Source: Anthonomus grandis grandis
Lineage: Eukaryota; Arthropoda; Insecta; Coleoptera; Curculionidae
Direction: 5' to 3'
Assembly (NCBI RefSeq): GCF_022605725.1
Contig: NC_065563.1
Coordinates: 12,736,518-12,800,517, forward strand
DNA: 64,000 nucleotides
Part shown: positions 39,901-41,708 of the stretch, one piece after another
Numbering within the stretch: position 1 is the first letter of the stretch
How the letters are laid out: every line of letters begins with the position of its first letter
Made by a program: the position numbers and the translations under genes
Notes under the pieces: model-generated
The model's input: only the letters and a program-made list of their open reading frames with translations
What the model was told of the DNA's origin: nothing
Database searches by the model: none

Positions 39901-40770
39901 CTAAGAGACTAGTGGGAGTATCTGCATGAAACAAAAAGCAAAATATTCTATAAAGTGATCTCTAGAAATAATGTTTATAGATCAAATTAGTCCAAGCAAT
40001 ATTTTTGGAAATATAGGACTTTGTAGGCAGTGGTGTCCAAGGGAGACGTTTGACCGTCAAAGTGACGACTCAGTTCAAAGTCTCGTATCTAAGAGACTAG
40101 TGGGAGTATCTGCATGAAACAAAAAGCAAAATATTCCTTAAAGTGGTCTCTAGAAATATTGTTCATAGTTCAATTTAGTCCAAGCAATATTTTTGGAAAT
40201 ATAGGACTTTGTAGGCAGTGGTGTCCAAGGGAGACGTTTGACCGTCAAAGTGACGACTCAGTTCAAAGTCTCGTATCTAAGAGACTAGTGGGAGTATCTC
40301 CATAAAACAAAAAGCAGAATATTCCTTAAACTGTCCTTTAGATATACTGTTTATAGTTCAAATTAGTCCAAACAATAATTTTGGAAATATTGGACTTTTT
40401 AGACAGTGGTGTCCAAGGGAGACGTTTGACCATCAAACCTCTTAGTTTAAAGTCCTCTAATTAAAAAACTAGTGGGAGTATTTCCATGAAACAAAAAGCT
40501 ATATATTCCTTAAACTGTTCTCTAAAAATACTGTGTCATACGTGTCCCTGTGCCTTCACCATTTCATAAAATCGCCCTTAATTAATGCCTATATAGAAAC
40601 CTATTACTAGACAACTAAAGCATGCCCGCCATTTCTTATCACCCATTATTATTAAGGGTTGCCCTTGTGTTCTTACCTCTTTCCTTCTCCGCTAAAGTAA
40701 GTTGTACTAAAATTAGGACTGCTATACTTATATAGAGGAACGTCCTAAGTTTACACCTAGGCCGTGGTAT
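3769..40770 (-). CDS. Cht7: Group III chitinase, Cht7-type (12 recognised coding exons)
   Basis: Endo-acting chitinase of the moulting cuticle, GH18 family. Exons, 5' to 3' on the minus strand: 40770-40677, 36771-36528, 28201-27513, 21478-21351, 21288-21050, 20996-20788, 19732-19515, 19461-19305, 19248-18962, 13679-13371, 4245-4044 and 3977-3769. All junctions are GT-AG with matching phase and sum to 2985 nt, that is 994 codons plus stop, the usual length of the family. Counting from the first codon of exon 40770: hydrophobic segment about 10-27, Ser/Thr/Arg linker about 32-95, GH18 domain 1 from about 102 with DGLDLDWEYP (catalytic Glu near 224), acidic linker about 465-534, GH18 domain 2 from about 538 with NGLDVDWEYP (Glu near 656), and CBM14 about 928-985 with six Cys. 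Two GH18 domains plus one CBM14 after an N-terminal membrane segment is the group III layout. The start codon is not placed. Long introns are packed with transposons. Both catalytic motifs are intact, so the gene is probably functional. Confidence 0.93.
4044..4245 (-). CDS. Cht7: Cht7 exon 11: end of GH18 domain 2
   Basis: The exon lies between a GCAG acceptor and a GTGAGT donor. It encodes GFGGIMIWSVDMDDFRGSCG, the conserved last strand of an insect GH18 barrel, then the linker to CBM14. The following intron is only 66 bp. Confidence 0.93.
4246..4735. repeat. Remnant of an element related to the 5953-13262 transposon
   Basis: From about 4291 the sequence reads GTAGAAAAGTTTATAAA then AAACCGG, nearly the same as the terminal repeat at 13240-13262 read in reverse. 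From 4783 it reads CCTAGAGTGTGCATGTGTAT, identical to the stretch just before the first transposase exon near 6041. This looks like the left end of another copy with different DNA between the two marks. I see no coding capacity. Confidence 0.45.
4736..4776. repeat. Perfect 19-bp inverted repeat with 3-nt loop
   Basis: CCAAAGATAATACTACTAC, a three-base spacer (TAC), then the exact reverse complement. It could form a short hairpin or mark an element end. It lies in the remnant upstream of the main transposon. Confidence 0.8.
4777..5184. other. Intronic stretch, nothing recognised beyond a short repeat
   Basis: Apart from the duplicated CCTAGAGTGTGCATG segment near 4783, I recognise no gene or element in this stretch of intron 10. 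Confidence 0.35.
5185..5271 (-). pseudogene. Tc1-like transposase fragment
   Basis: The minus strand reads WPSQYPDLNPIKHLLGDMHL and a little beyond, the region around the third catalytic acidic residue of Tc1-type transposases (usually WPxQSPDLNPIEHLW). The catalytic Glu is replaced by Lys. Only about 29 codons are recognisable before a stop, so this is a dead fragment. Confidence 0.7.
5340..5745. repeat. Short dispersed repeat around TTCAACTGCCTGGAA
   Basis: TATTCAACTGCCTGGAA occurs near 5350 and 5693, and related forms (TTAACTGCCTTTAATATATT, GTCTAGAATAAATTGAATAA) near 5455 and 5620, with TAAATAAT or TTATTTAA nearby. They look like degenerate repeats inside an old element. An open frame of 75 codons here has no recognised similarity. 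Confidence 0.45.
5953..6030 (+). repeat. Left terminal inverted repeat of the transposon
   Basis: It matches the reverse complement of 13172-13262. The right arm carries a small insertion (AACCGG) after TTTATAAAG and three extra bases near the GATCGGGTCA end. Confidence 0.85.
6351..6393 (+). repeat. DIRS inverted terminal repeat, downstream end
   Basis: Begins GCGTCCAGTCCGAATATATT and is a perfect reverse complement of 11216-11258 over 43 bp. Weaker similarity (ATATAATTA) continues outside. Confidence 0.93.
6741..7853 (-). CDS. DIRS tyrosine recombinase
   Basis: Site-specific recombinase thought to integrate the circular DNA copy of DIRS elements. The open frame is 370 codons. The catalytic residues are all visible: Arg in LITGGRLQTISLIRL, His-x-x-Arg in FKPHSTRHASTSAALR, and the final Tyr in STFAKFYNRPI. 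An N-terminal core-binding part is seen at ITYRLWWNYCHIHKISIYEA. The first 50 or so codons overlap the RT frame and may not be used; overlapping RT and recombinase frames are usual in DIRS elements. The frame is intact, so this copy may be young. Confidence 0.88.
   Translation of the reverse strand: MGWPVLVSSVFQVDCRRRFTLFSIIRFITFLFQGSSSTITPTFPGGRKVVWDLLLNKNIPEEAILTILSSITKTTFTQYNITYRLWWNYCHIHKISIYEANIGDILIFLQKIYEEHKYKHGTMNSHRSALNLILTKDIGQDPIIKRFMKGISRLKPSQPRYNNIWDPQTLLSHIESLPETLSLQQLSGKLVTLLALITGGRLQTISLIRLSNIVEDEEKIQINITDPIKTTGLNKCQPTLYIPFFKDNIKLCVATTLKQYIDATKPLRKINQDFIFLTVKKPHNSASKQSISKWVKRMLSSAGIDTTTFKPHSTRHASTSAALRERVPLDTICKTAGWSERSSTFAKFYNRPISDKTVFAKAVLNLSRSR
7688..9570 (-). pseudogene. 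DIRS reverse transcriptase and RNase H (in-frame stop)
   Basis: The RT runs from an N-terminal part (AGRLKFFNSTWKTVTQSPT, near 9490-9560) through FISPIFLASKPNGKKRFILN, the metal-binding TTVDLKDAYFSIPI, and ILCVNYLDDYLLFGESPEDC with the YLDD box. RNase H follows with EIFTDASLSGWGACC, LHINILELKAIL and LIRCDNTTAVSYINRMG, giving the D-E-D set. From 9394 to 7688 the frame is the same except for one TAG near 9080 between KDSC and EFTCVPFGLSSAP. The N-terminal part needs a frameshift near 9400. The C-terminal end overlaps the recombinase. Confidence 0.85.
9570..9803 (-). CDS. Short basic ORF between DIRS nucleoprotein and RT
   Basis: A 77-codon frame with a Pro/Arg/Lys-rich end (NWRRPFHQNQRREMRTQQGR). 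It overlaps the last codons of the upstream ORF at 9787 and ends just before the recognisable RT. It is probably part of the same polyprotein, either the tail of the nucleoprotein or the head of the RT, rather than a separate gene. Confidence 0.35.
   Translation of the reverse strand: MGEIYKIHILLKYIKTLPPFSSFKRKAGGGDKPYSTTSGASKLNWRRPFHQNQRREMRTQQGRSSFPKKAPVPSKRR
9787..10878 (-). CDS. DIRS ORF1, SR-rich nucleoprotein-like (Gag position)
   Basis: The start is placed at the ATG at 10878 (MGRREKSGRDKDRNVSKHNK); the frame remains open upstream to 11088 but that part reads as hydrophobic noise. The first half is full of Arg-Ser dipeptides (SRSPSRAGSRRDSHRSRSSL), the second half is a non-repetitive helical domain (LGLSRVLSALGGSINSLLEG, PPGEFLFGPNLAEKIQAVKS). 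It is first in the DIRS element, where a Gag-like RNA-binding protein is expected. The RS-rich part would bind RNA or mimic host splicing factors; that role is inferred. The frame is unbroken. Confidence 0.75.
   Translation of the reverse strand: MGRREKSGRDKDRNVSKHNKHKRRRRSSSREGRSRSRTVSQEGKEKYDNRKRVYRSRSPSRAGSRRDSHRSRSSLRKGCSQSRTSLRKSSYCARPRHRESRSPSETDSRRGMTSPSISVVRSRSGSFSQKSKALTPNRSPSVGISLYSRMSLDTHITETDNPISNSTTQPPNGASVSDETQDILGHNPEKDKKPQFILHKAVEPVWTNILTSGLPKEDLDKIYSKYDLPQNGLFSPPKINPELQPSMNNLYMMRDQTHTNYQLGLSRVLSALGGSINSLLEGSSDIPKPVRDKILTCVADSGHMVCNIFHDMSQKRRQLIMPLMNKQIKNAIEKTPPGEFLFGPNLAEKIQAVKSMEKIGRDI
11216..11258 (-). repeat. DIRS inverted terminal repeat, upstream end
   Basis: A perfect reverse complement of 6351-6393. 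It is only 17 bp from the acceptor of transposase exon 2 at 11276. Confidence 0.93.
12756..13171. other. 3' noncoding part of the IS630-like transposon
   Basis: AT-rich DNA between the last transposase codons and the right terminal repeat. I see no gene in it. Confidence 0.5.
13172..13262 (-). repeat. Right terminal inverted repeat of the transposon
   Basis: It is the reverse complement of the left end at 5953-6030, with small insertions. It lies about 110 bp from Cht7 exon 10. Confidence 0.85.
13371..13679 (-). CDS. Cht7: Cht7 exon 10: GH18 domain 2, MPTYGR region
   Basis: The exon lies between a TATAG acceptor and a GTACGT donor. It encodes LMIGMPTYGRSFEL and QWVGFDDERSLKTK, conserved in the chitinase insertion and barrel of domain 2. 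Intron 10 after it is 9.1 kb and holds two nested transposons. Confidence 0.93.
13784..13791. repeat. Target-site duplication, left copy
   Basis: ATTTAATG, repeated exactly at 15874-15881 on the other side of the P-like element. Confidence 0.85.
14116..14212 (+). pseudogene. THAP-like N-terminal exon
   Basis: The ATG opens MVRQCVVCKKMDYSDPELIF, with Cys at positions 5 and 8 as in the zinc-binding start of THAP DNA-binding domains, and then a stop after 32 codons. A second exon-like piece with TTTTTAG before it and GTAAGT after it (14592-14672) reads ADWETFSNAVKDN, reminiscent of the Trp-containing middle of a THAP domain, but the two do not join in phase as they stand. It probably is what remains of the P-type transposase DNA-binding end. 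Confidence 0.5.
14592..14672 (+). pseudogene. Second exon-like piece of the P-like transposase
   Basis: The piece is bounded by a TTTTTAG acceptor and a GTAAGT donor and encodes ADWETFSNAVKDNTNPSSLP followed by NIESFNS. Its place after the THAP-like start suggests the remainder of the DNA-binding domain. No further exons were found. Confidence 0.4.
14704..14845. repeat. Small palindromic insertion (MITE-like)
   Basis: ATACAGGGTGGGAACTTTAA then ATGGAAAGATGCCTATTATGGC at the left are mirrored by GGGCCATATTAGGCACC, ATTCCATTTAAAG and CCCCTGCCTGTAC at the right. The whole would fold into an imperfect hairpin of about 140 nt. ATACAGGGTG ends also occur near 21880, 52598 and 54549, suggesting a common family. 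It is nested in the P-like element. Confidence 0.6.
15874..15881. repeat. Target-site duplication, right copy
   Basis: ATTTAATG, matching 13784-13791. Confidence 0.85.
15882..18233 (+). pseudogene. LINE endonuclease-reverse transcriptase, frameshifted
   Basis: In order: the end of an APE-type endonuclease (ILGDFNFDLL, TLIDYLISND, ISDHSIISIS), a basic connector (KKWITQDIREQMQERDRLYK), and RT with NEFRPINSVPIYEKLLEVCV, FVPNQSGFRENHSCESVIIN, AVFLDFKRAFETVSREMLIR, HGVPQGTVLGPLLFLLYVND and VVLFADDTMLYVVG (FADD box), then the C-terminal thumb-like region to a stop at 18233. Frame changes near 16741, 16930 and 17562 break it. Key catalytic residues remain visible. Confidence 0.85.
15882..18793 (+). 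mobile_element. Jockey/CR1-like LINE, degenerate
   Basis: A non-LTR retrotransposon on the plus strand. It enters in the endonuclease (IILGDFNFDLL near 15890) and continues through RT to a 3' untranslated part of about 550 bp that ends in AAATAAAGATATTATTTATT near 18790. The left end is 5'-truncated or lies before the P-like insertion. Several frameshifts make it inactive. It fills most of Cht7 intron 9, opposite in strand to the gene. Confidence 0.8.
18794..18961. other. Remainder of Cht7 intron 9
   Basis: Nothing recognised except the T-rich end: an A-run at 18943-18956 directly beside the exon 9 donor. Confidence 0.4.
18962..19248 (-). CDS. Cht7: Cht7 exon 9: GH18 domain 2
   Basis: The exon encodes the region from GADDRVAYVSLLKELR through FINVMTYDFHGQWE, containing the conserved MxYDxxG motif of GH18. 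It ends at a GTGAGT donor just before a run of A on the minus strand side (plus-strand 18943-18956). Confidence 0.93.
19305..19461 (-). CDS. Cht7: Cht7 exon 8: catalytic motif of GH18 domain 2
   Basis: The exon encodes ILLAIGGWAFG and FNGLDVDWEYPRG. DxxDxDxE is the GH18 catalytic signature and all acidic residues are present. The flanking introns are 53 and 56 bp. Confidence 0.94.
19515..19732 (-). CDS. Cht7: Cht7 exon 7: start of GH18 domain 2
   Basis: The exon encodes KPQVFCYMTSWSQKRPGAGK and LCTHIVYAFATL, the first strands of the second barrel. It is preceded by intron 6 (1055 bp), which carries a LINE fragment. Confidence 0.93.
19779..20757 (-). mobile_element. 3' fragment of a LINE
   Basis: A 5'-truncated non-LTR retrotransposon in Cht7 intron 6, on the same strand as the gene. 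The 3' tail is (AAAT)n, seen as TTATTTATTTATTTATTT at 19780-19801. It holds the C-terminal part of ORF2. A repeat of ATAGAATGAC at the 5' edge (20753-20777) may be part of the target duplication, but its partner is not clear. Confidence 0.75.
20052..20678 (-). pseudogene. LINE ORF2 C-terminal fragment
   Basis: An open frame of 208 codons starting in MEFIKDLGVTLDSRLLFDVH (the segment after the RT domain in CR1/jockey-type ORF2), then RITKGFSNQSSLILLYNAFV, ATVAWNPMYHKYIDQIERVQ and a conserved C-terminal part. It lacks the RT catalytic core, so it is a truncated copy despite the clean frame. Confidence 0.8.
20788..20996 (-). CDS. Cht7: Cht7 exon 6: acidic inter-domain linker
   Basis: The exon encodes REELRGISRGKDARDVDW, then an acidic stretch (EEEDEEEEEE) written in GAG/GAA codons, then a Lys-rich segment ending KTAINKK before a GTATAA donor. 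It joins the two GH18 domains. The poly-Glu run is likely to vary in length within the species because it is a trinucleotide repeat. Confidence 0.9.
21050..21288 (-). CDS. Cht7: Cht7 exon 5: end of GH18 domain 1
   Basis: The exon encodes CEMLRNGATYHWDEEM, QWVGFDDEKSIRNKMKWI and GFGGAMVWTVDMDDFSGTVC, the C-terminal half of the first barrel. The flanking introns are 62 and 53 bp. Confidence 0.93.
21351..21478 (-). CDS. Cht7: Cht7 exon 4: GH18 domain 1, MPTYGR region
   Basis: The exon encodes GMPTYGRSFKLSNPSKY and SGFLAYYE between a GCAG acceptor and a GTAAAC donor. It follows a 6.0-kb intron holding the copia element. Confidence 0.92.
21479..22298. other. Intron 3 proximal part, with old repeat pieces
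   Basis: No gene is seen. TATACAGGGCGTCCCGAAAG at 21881 and ATACCGGGTGTCAAAG near 21970 resemble ends of small DNA elements. The stretch 22225-22298 has several ATCGATGTT and AACATCGAT words in both orientations; the copia element inserted within this palindromic DNA, which resumes at 27303. Confidence 0.45.
22299..22465 (+). repeat. Copia 5' LTR
   Basis: Starts TGTTGTAATTTAAATCTGAG and ends TTCATTTTTAACA. It shares a long near-identical block with the 3' LTR from AAGGATCCCTTTTCTG onwards but has a shorter upstream part. Confidence 0.88.
22466..22482 (+). other. Copia primer-binding site
   Basis: GGTTATGGGCCCAGC directly after the 5' LTR is the known copia-type primer site, complementary to an internal fragment of initiator methionine tRNA. 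Confidence 0.75.
22552..24985 (+). pseudogene. Copia gag-pol, broken
   Basis: The ATG at 22552 begins a Gag reading VPKLKGRENYDDWAFAVENV. A frameshift near 22740 continues into LWEKLKSLLGFARRIGLL. The zinc knuckle (KCF, stop, CKKLGHYQNN) carries a TGA near 23137. A protease DSGAS triad lies near 23265. The integrase has the HHCC start (WHRRFGHVNSNYLNKM), KVLRSDNGGEFCSREFEG and a frameshift at the third catalytic region (PEQNDVSREV). RT begins at LHSFEENEVWELVDIPEGKT and runs to SPVVRHCTLRL near 24985, where LINE sequence takes over before the RT active site. Confidence 0.85.
24986..26395 (+). mobile_element. R1-like LINE fragment inside copia
   Basis: The fragment reads a pre-RT connector (THEQQAWWTDELSRQRTNLR) and then RT blocks IKPNKATGDDKIRSEAVRHI, GGTRPISLLPVLGKLLDRTI, FGFREGIGTINALDRLM, LVVALDLSNAF, RGCPQGSSLGPTLWLVVMEG and KLAYSQAYADDQLIVITGKS. 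RGCPQGSSLGPTLW and AYADD are typical of the R1 clade. Three or more frameshifts break it, and neither the endonuclease nor a 3' tail is present. The exact borders with copia are uncertain by tens of bases. Confidence 0.75.
26395..26558 (+). pseudogene. Possible transposase C-terminal remnant
   Basis: A frame reading ESPKNWRKAVQHVIKQEDKM, then WDLDNLIDQTVDPLIIMSRG, then a Ser/Asp/Glu tail to TAA at 26556-26558. The tail resembles the C-terminal ends of DDE-type DNA transposases (a Trp-rich helix before an acidic tail), but I cannot name the family. It follows the LINE fragment directly. Confidence 0.3.
26559..26990. other. Unassigned DNA between the inserts and the copia end
   Basis: I recognise no gene. 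It is AT-rich with one denser patch near 26735-26850. Confidence 0.35.
26991..27082 (+). pseudogene. C-terminal end of copia pol
   Basis: Reads TADMHADILTRGLSSDKHDR then FVNRLGLFKL and TGA. ADILT-x-GL-x-x-x-KH is the conserved end of copia RNase H, where ADxxTK is usual. It shows that the middle of the copia pol was replaced or lost. Confidence 0.8.
27119..27302 (+). repeat. Copia 3' LTR
   Basis: Starts TGTTGTAATTTAGCTC after the purine tract GCAGTGGGAG and ends TTTTTAACA. It matches the 5' LTR with a different 5' segment. Confidence 0.88.
27513..28201 (-). CDS. Cht7: Cht7 exon 3: most of GH18 domain 1
   Basis: This longest exon (689 nt) is clearly more GC-rich than the DNA around it. It encodes VKVGKFTPEDILPDLCTHIV, TLLAIGGWSFGTQKFKDM, GFDGLDLDWEYPSG (the catalytic motif) and FINLMAYDFHGKWE, ending in KMIIG at a GTGAGT donor. 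Plus-strand open frames over this exon are its antisense shadow. Confidence 0.94.
28379..28666 (-). repeat. Inverted fragment of the gypsy LTR
   Basis: The stretch is the reverse complement of about 35995-36273: for example TGTTAAAATTTATAACG at its left, CATCATCACTTTTCCCAT in the middle and TAAGTGCCGCACATC. The match stops near CCTTATATTTAAACC and Gag-like sequence follows within 110 bp. Confidence 0.85.
28750..29325 (+). pseudogene. Gypsy Gag zinc knuckles and protease
   Basis: Two CCHC knuckles (CYICGKPGHIAKDC and CYLCGRLGHKKENC) are followed by an aspartic protease with GYIDSGSQENII and a flap-like region up to PMGDFDVLIGQPIINATGIS. It lacks the Gag N-terminus, which was lost at the rearranged left edge, and ends at TGA. 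Downstream an open frame 29355-29786 continues the polyprotein spacer in another frame. Confidence 0.8.
29355..29786 (+). pseudogene. Gypsy pol spacer between protease and RT
   Basis: A 143-codon frame reading SPRSTHVVPVDITGVKDGED and WKAGKLLGRGTKCAANMS. This resembles the beta-rich segment that often lies between protease and RT in insect gypsy elements with a retroviral-like order. It ends in a frameshift near 29755 into the RT frame. Confidence 0.5.
29759..30882 (+). pseudogene. Gypsy reverse transcriptase and RNase H, frameshifted
   Basis: RT blocks: ASPIVLVKKKNNSYRLCCDY, YYFTSLDYNQGFHQIASGSV, MPFGLINAPAVFQSAIDRAL and VLVYMDDLLIPTSTPEQGLE (YMDD catalytic box), then FLGHEIGPNGLSPG and RQFVGLAGYFRKFC. 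RNase H begins with TEIHTDASSKGIAGIFFQ and runs to YELETLAVVESLKRFRIYL. Frame breaks lie in or next to A-runs near 30005 and 30367-30380, with another near 30590. Residues for catalysis are present but the frame is not continuous. Confidence 0.85.
31059..34222 (-). mobile_element. Jockey/CR1-like LINE inserted in gypsy
   Basis: A LINE on the minus strand. Its 3' end is an (ATT)n-type tail, seen as ATAATAATAATAATAATAAT on the plus strand near 31058-31077. AAAAATTA at 31051-31058 and 34223-34230 is the target duplication, so both borders are firm. It encodes endonuclease and RT but no ORF1, and starts only about 30 bp before the endonuclease frame, so it is probably slightly 5'-truncated. The gypsy frame can be read across the insertion. 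Confidence 0.88.
31261..34191 (-). pseudogene. LINE endonuclease-reverse transcriptase, frameshifted
   Basis: The endonuclease (33202-34191) is complete: LKLLNYNVQSLNNKVLELEV, DILTITEHWQKN (catalytic Glu), GGTAIFYKD, FIISGDFNFNFS, QLDNIFTNMN and SNLSDHYPQIF (SDH). A connector is read in another frame (32897-33205). RT (31261-32730) carries NYRPVSVLPSISKVFERVIY, HQYGFVPKRSTEMAIYSAI, GLYFDSSNAFDHSLLLDIL, GVPQGSILGPVLFLLYVNGL and CQFADDTSVIVARKTVADLS with the FADD box. The YFDSSNAFDH block is a slight variant of the usual FDFSKAFD. At least two frameshifts separate the parts. Confidence 0.88.
34283..35520 (+). pseudogene. Gypsy integrase, broken
   Basis: An HHCC zinc region (YHDSVGHPGFVRCLKLIKD, then SCLDCNYKKG) has a stop codon at 34505-34507. 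The DDE core follows: HTVHIDHVGPFPKSKSG (first Asp), RIVSDNGLAFTSRYFKKF (second Asp) and TPRANDQVERFHRTLLDAM (Glu). A frameshift near 34795 separates the first two. The C-terminal part is basic, then ends in an acidic tail (SDEDARDRHDLIDLLES) and stops at the start of the LTR. Confidence 0.85.
35521..36273 (+). repeat. Gypsy 3' LTR
   Basis: Starts TGTAGAATTTAGAATTTGAA right after the integrase stop and ends near CTTTAACA. The 3' half is mirrored by the inverted fragment at 28379-28666. The start is inferred from the TG and the stop codon and could be off by some bases. Confidence 0.7.
36274..36527. other. Remainder of Cht7 intron 2
   Basis: No gene or element recognised between the gypsy LTR and the exon 2 donor. 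Confidence 0.4.
36528..36771 (-). CDS. Cht7: Cht7 exon 2: linker and start of GH18 domain 1
   Basis: The exon lies between a TTTGTAG acceptor and a GTAAGT donor. It encodes a basic and Ser/Thr-rich linker (TRRRLRRPLKSTSS onwards), then GYKVVCYYTNWSQYR, the first strand of the barrel. It begins with two bases of a codon, which complete the single G left by the upstream exon to give Ala. Confidence 0.9.
36772..37611. repeat. Divergent tandem repeat, about 280 bp
   Basis: AGTTCGGTTAGCTCCTTCTT followed by AATCCCCATAAAAATCCGTG occurs near 37079 and again near 37360, about 281 bp apart, with the same GCGCATTCACCATTTCATAC block behind. Weaker copies of the CCCGGCGC-TTCACCATTT motif occur near 36830, 36893, 36985 and 37270, and further away near 40548. 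It forms the edge of the 188-bp satellite in intron 1. Confidence 0.65.
37612..40530. repeat. 188-bp satellite array in Cht7 intron 1
   Basis: About 15 head-to-tail copies. The landmark GCATGAAACAAAAAGCAAAA recurs at almost exactly 188-bp steps from 37669 to 40300. Two unit types are visible: one has CCTCTTAGTTCAAAGTCCTC then AATTAAAAAACTGGTGG, the other GACGACTCAGTTCAAAGTCT then CGTATCTAAGAGACTAGTGG. In 38611-39730 they alternate, giving a 376-bp dimer. Short open frames of 63 codons in several copies come from the repeat and shift with each unit because 188 is not a multiple of three. Confidence 0.92.
40677..40770 (-). CDS. Cht7: Cht7 exon 1b: N-terminal hydrophobic segment
   Basis: This short exon lies between a polypyrimidine-TTCCAG acceptor and a GTAAGA donor. 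In the only frame without stops it encodes RCKLRTFLYISIAVLILVQL followed by TLAEKER and one leftover base that matches exon 2 in phase. The basic start, hydrophobic core and polar end fit the signal peptide or membrane anchor of group III chitinases. There is no in-frame ATG; upstream in this frame a TGA is met before any Met, so an earlier exon must supply the start. Confidence 0.8.
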
Positions 40771-41266
40771 CTGGAACAAAATAATAAACGATCATTAATG
40801 AGATAAGTGCAAGACCCCGCCCAATTTATACTTCGAATTTCCGCATTAAAACAACGTCACCATATTTAGGAAATATCGGCAATATTTAATCGCTATATAT
40901 GAATACATAATTAAGGAACTTTAAAATGAAGTAGGAGAGAAAGGTTAAAATGTGTAACAATAACCACCCCACCCATGTTTCCAAGGCTGAATTACAGTCG
41001 AGGCAGGTCATATTAAAACCGGTGCAATATAATAAGAATAATAAATTATTGCCTAAGGGTATTTAGTAATAGAATAAAAGTGCCTGAGGAGATTTTAATT
41101 GGAGAGTCATATTTTGATAAATTGTTCATTTTTTACAGGTCCGAGAGGAATTCAGGTTAACGTGAAGTATCTTTGAGTAAAAAAATCGACTCTTGACCTG
41201 CCGCTTAAAAATTTAATAAAAAAATAAAAATCGTTTCAGTTTCCCACCCCACTAACATTTTTTCAC

Positions 41267-41269
41267 CAT
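41267..41269 (-). other. Candidate Cht7 start codon at a possible donor
   Basis: On the minus strand ATG is followed directly by GTGAAA, a possible splice donor. Splicing to the acceptor before 40770 would place this ATG in frame. A second ATG followed by GTGACG lies near 40850, so this is only one of at least two possibilities, and the true first exon may lie further upstream. Confidence 0.15.
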
Positions 41270-41356
41270 TTACGACCGGACTAATGTGCCCCTCAAAAGT
41301 GACAGCACACGTTCCCAATGCGACCGAGCGAGATAGAAAATAAGAGGCGACGTTGC

Positions 41357-41362
41357 CACGTG
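41357..41362. promoter_or_regulatory. E-box CACGTG upstream of the small gene
   Basis: A perfect CACGTG palindrome in the sequence CGACGTTGCCACGTGCTCCG, about 140 bp before the ATG at 41500. It would bind bHLH factors. The role is a guess from position and sequence only. Confidence 0.3.
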
Positions 41363-41499
41363 CTCCGTTTATCGAGTTATATTAGTCCGGGCGGATGTGA
41401 TCGAAACGTCAACTCTAACAATGCTCGGCACCAGTCGACCCTTGTCACATTCGACTTATGTCAGAAATTATTTAATTAAAGTCCTTTTACGAGTTAAAA

Positions 41500-41700
41500 A
41501 TGAGAAGGTTACCGAGAAATTTCCCACCGACCAGCACCGAGGAGGAACGGAAAAGGGCGAGGGAGAGCACGCTAACGAATCTGGCCCTGTTCGGGACCTT
41601 GGTGCTGATTATTCGGCTGATTCCGATGTTTTTAACGCAGAAAGGCGACAGTTTGGACCCCTCGGATCAACTTATTTGCGCTGTAAAACCACGTTGTTAA
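41500..41700 (+). CDS. Small Tom5-like membrane protein
   Basis: A 66-codon intronless frame. It has an N-terminal basic and acidic stretch (STEEERKRARESTL), then one membrane segment (LALFGTLVLIIRLIPMFLTQ) with Arg and Pro in the last turn, and a short tail. The order EE-x-KR-x-x-RE, an aliphatic membrane helix and IR-x-xP-F/M-hL resembles Tom5, a small subunit of the mitochondrial outer membrane import pore, as known in animals (usual length about 50). The context AAAATG is good for initiation. The C-terminal 15 residues are longer than in the family I know. A longer overlapping frame from 41397 is in another frame and is not favoured. It could also be a processed copy; a polyadenylation signal follows directly. 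Confidence 0.5.
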   Translation: MRRLPRNFPPTSTEEERKRARESTLTNLALFGTLVLIIRLIPMFLTQKGDSLDPSDQLICAVKPRC

Positions 41701-41702
41701 AA

Positions 41703-41708
41703 AATAAA
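41703..41708 (+). promoter_or_regulatory. Polyadenylation signal of the small gene
   Basis: AATAAA starts 3 nt after the TAA stop codon of the Tom5-like frame. Such a close signal is unusual but consistent with a very short 3' untranslated region. Confidence 0.4.

Larger units (their letters stand above)
40771..41499. other. Divergent intergenic or upstream region
   Basis: The stretch lies between the N-terminal Cht7 exon (minus) and the small plus-strand gene. It probably contains the promoter of the latter and perhaps the first Cht7 exon. No further element is recognised. Confidence 0.4.

Noticed and set aside
37670..40305. Five near-identical 63-codon frames that look like a small gene family
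   Set aside because: They are one satellite unit read in a frame that changes with each 188-bp step; the match to one another is the DNA repeat itself.
37612..40530. CRISPR-like repeat array
   Set aside because: The units are 188 bp, head to tail with no unique spacers, in eukaryotic DNA: a satellite.
3769..40770. Cht10 or another multi-domain chitinase as the identity
   Set aside because: Only two GH18 domains and one C-terminal CBM14 are found and the total of 994 codons closes in frame from a signal or anchor exon, which fits group III (Cht7) rather than the larger group II.
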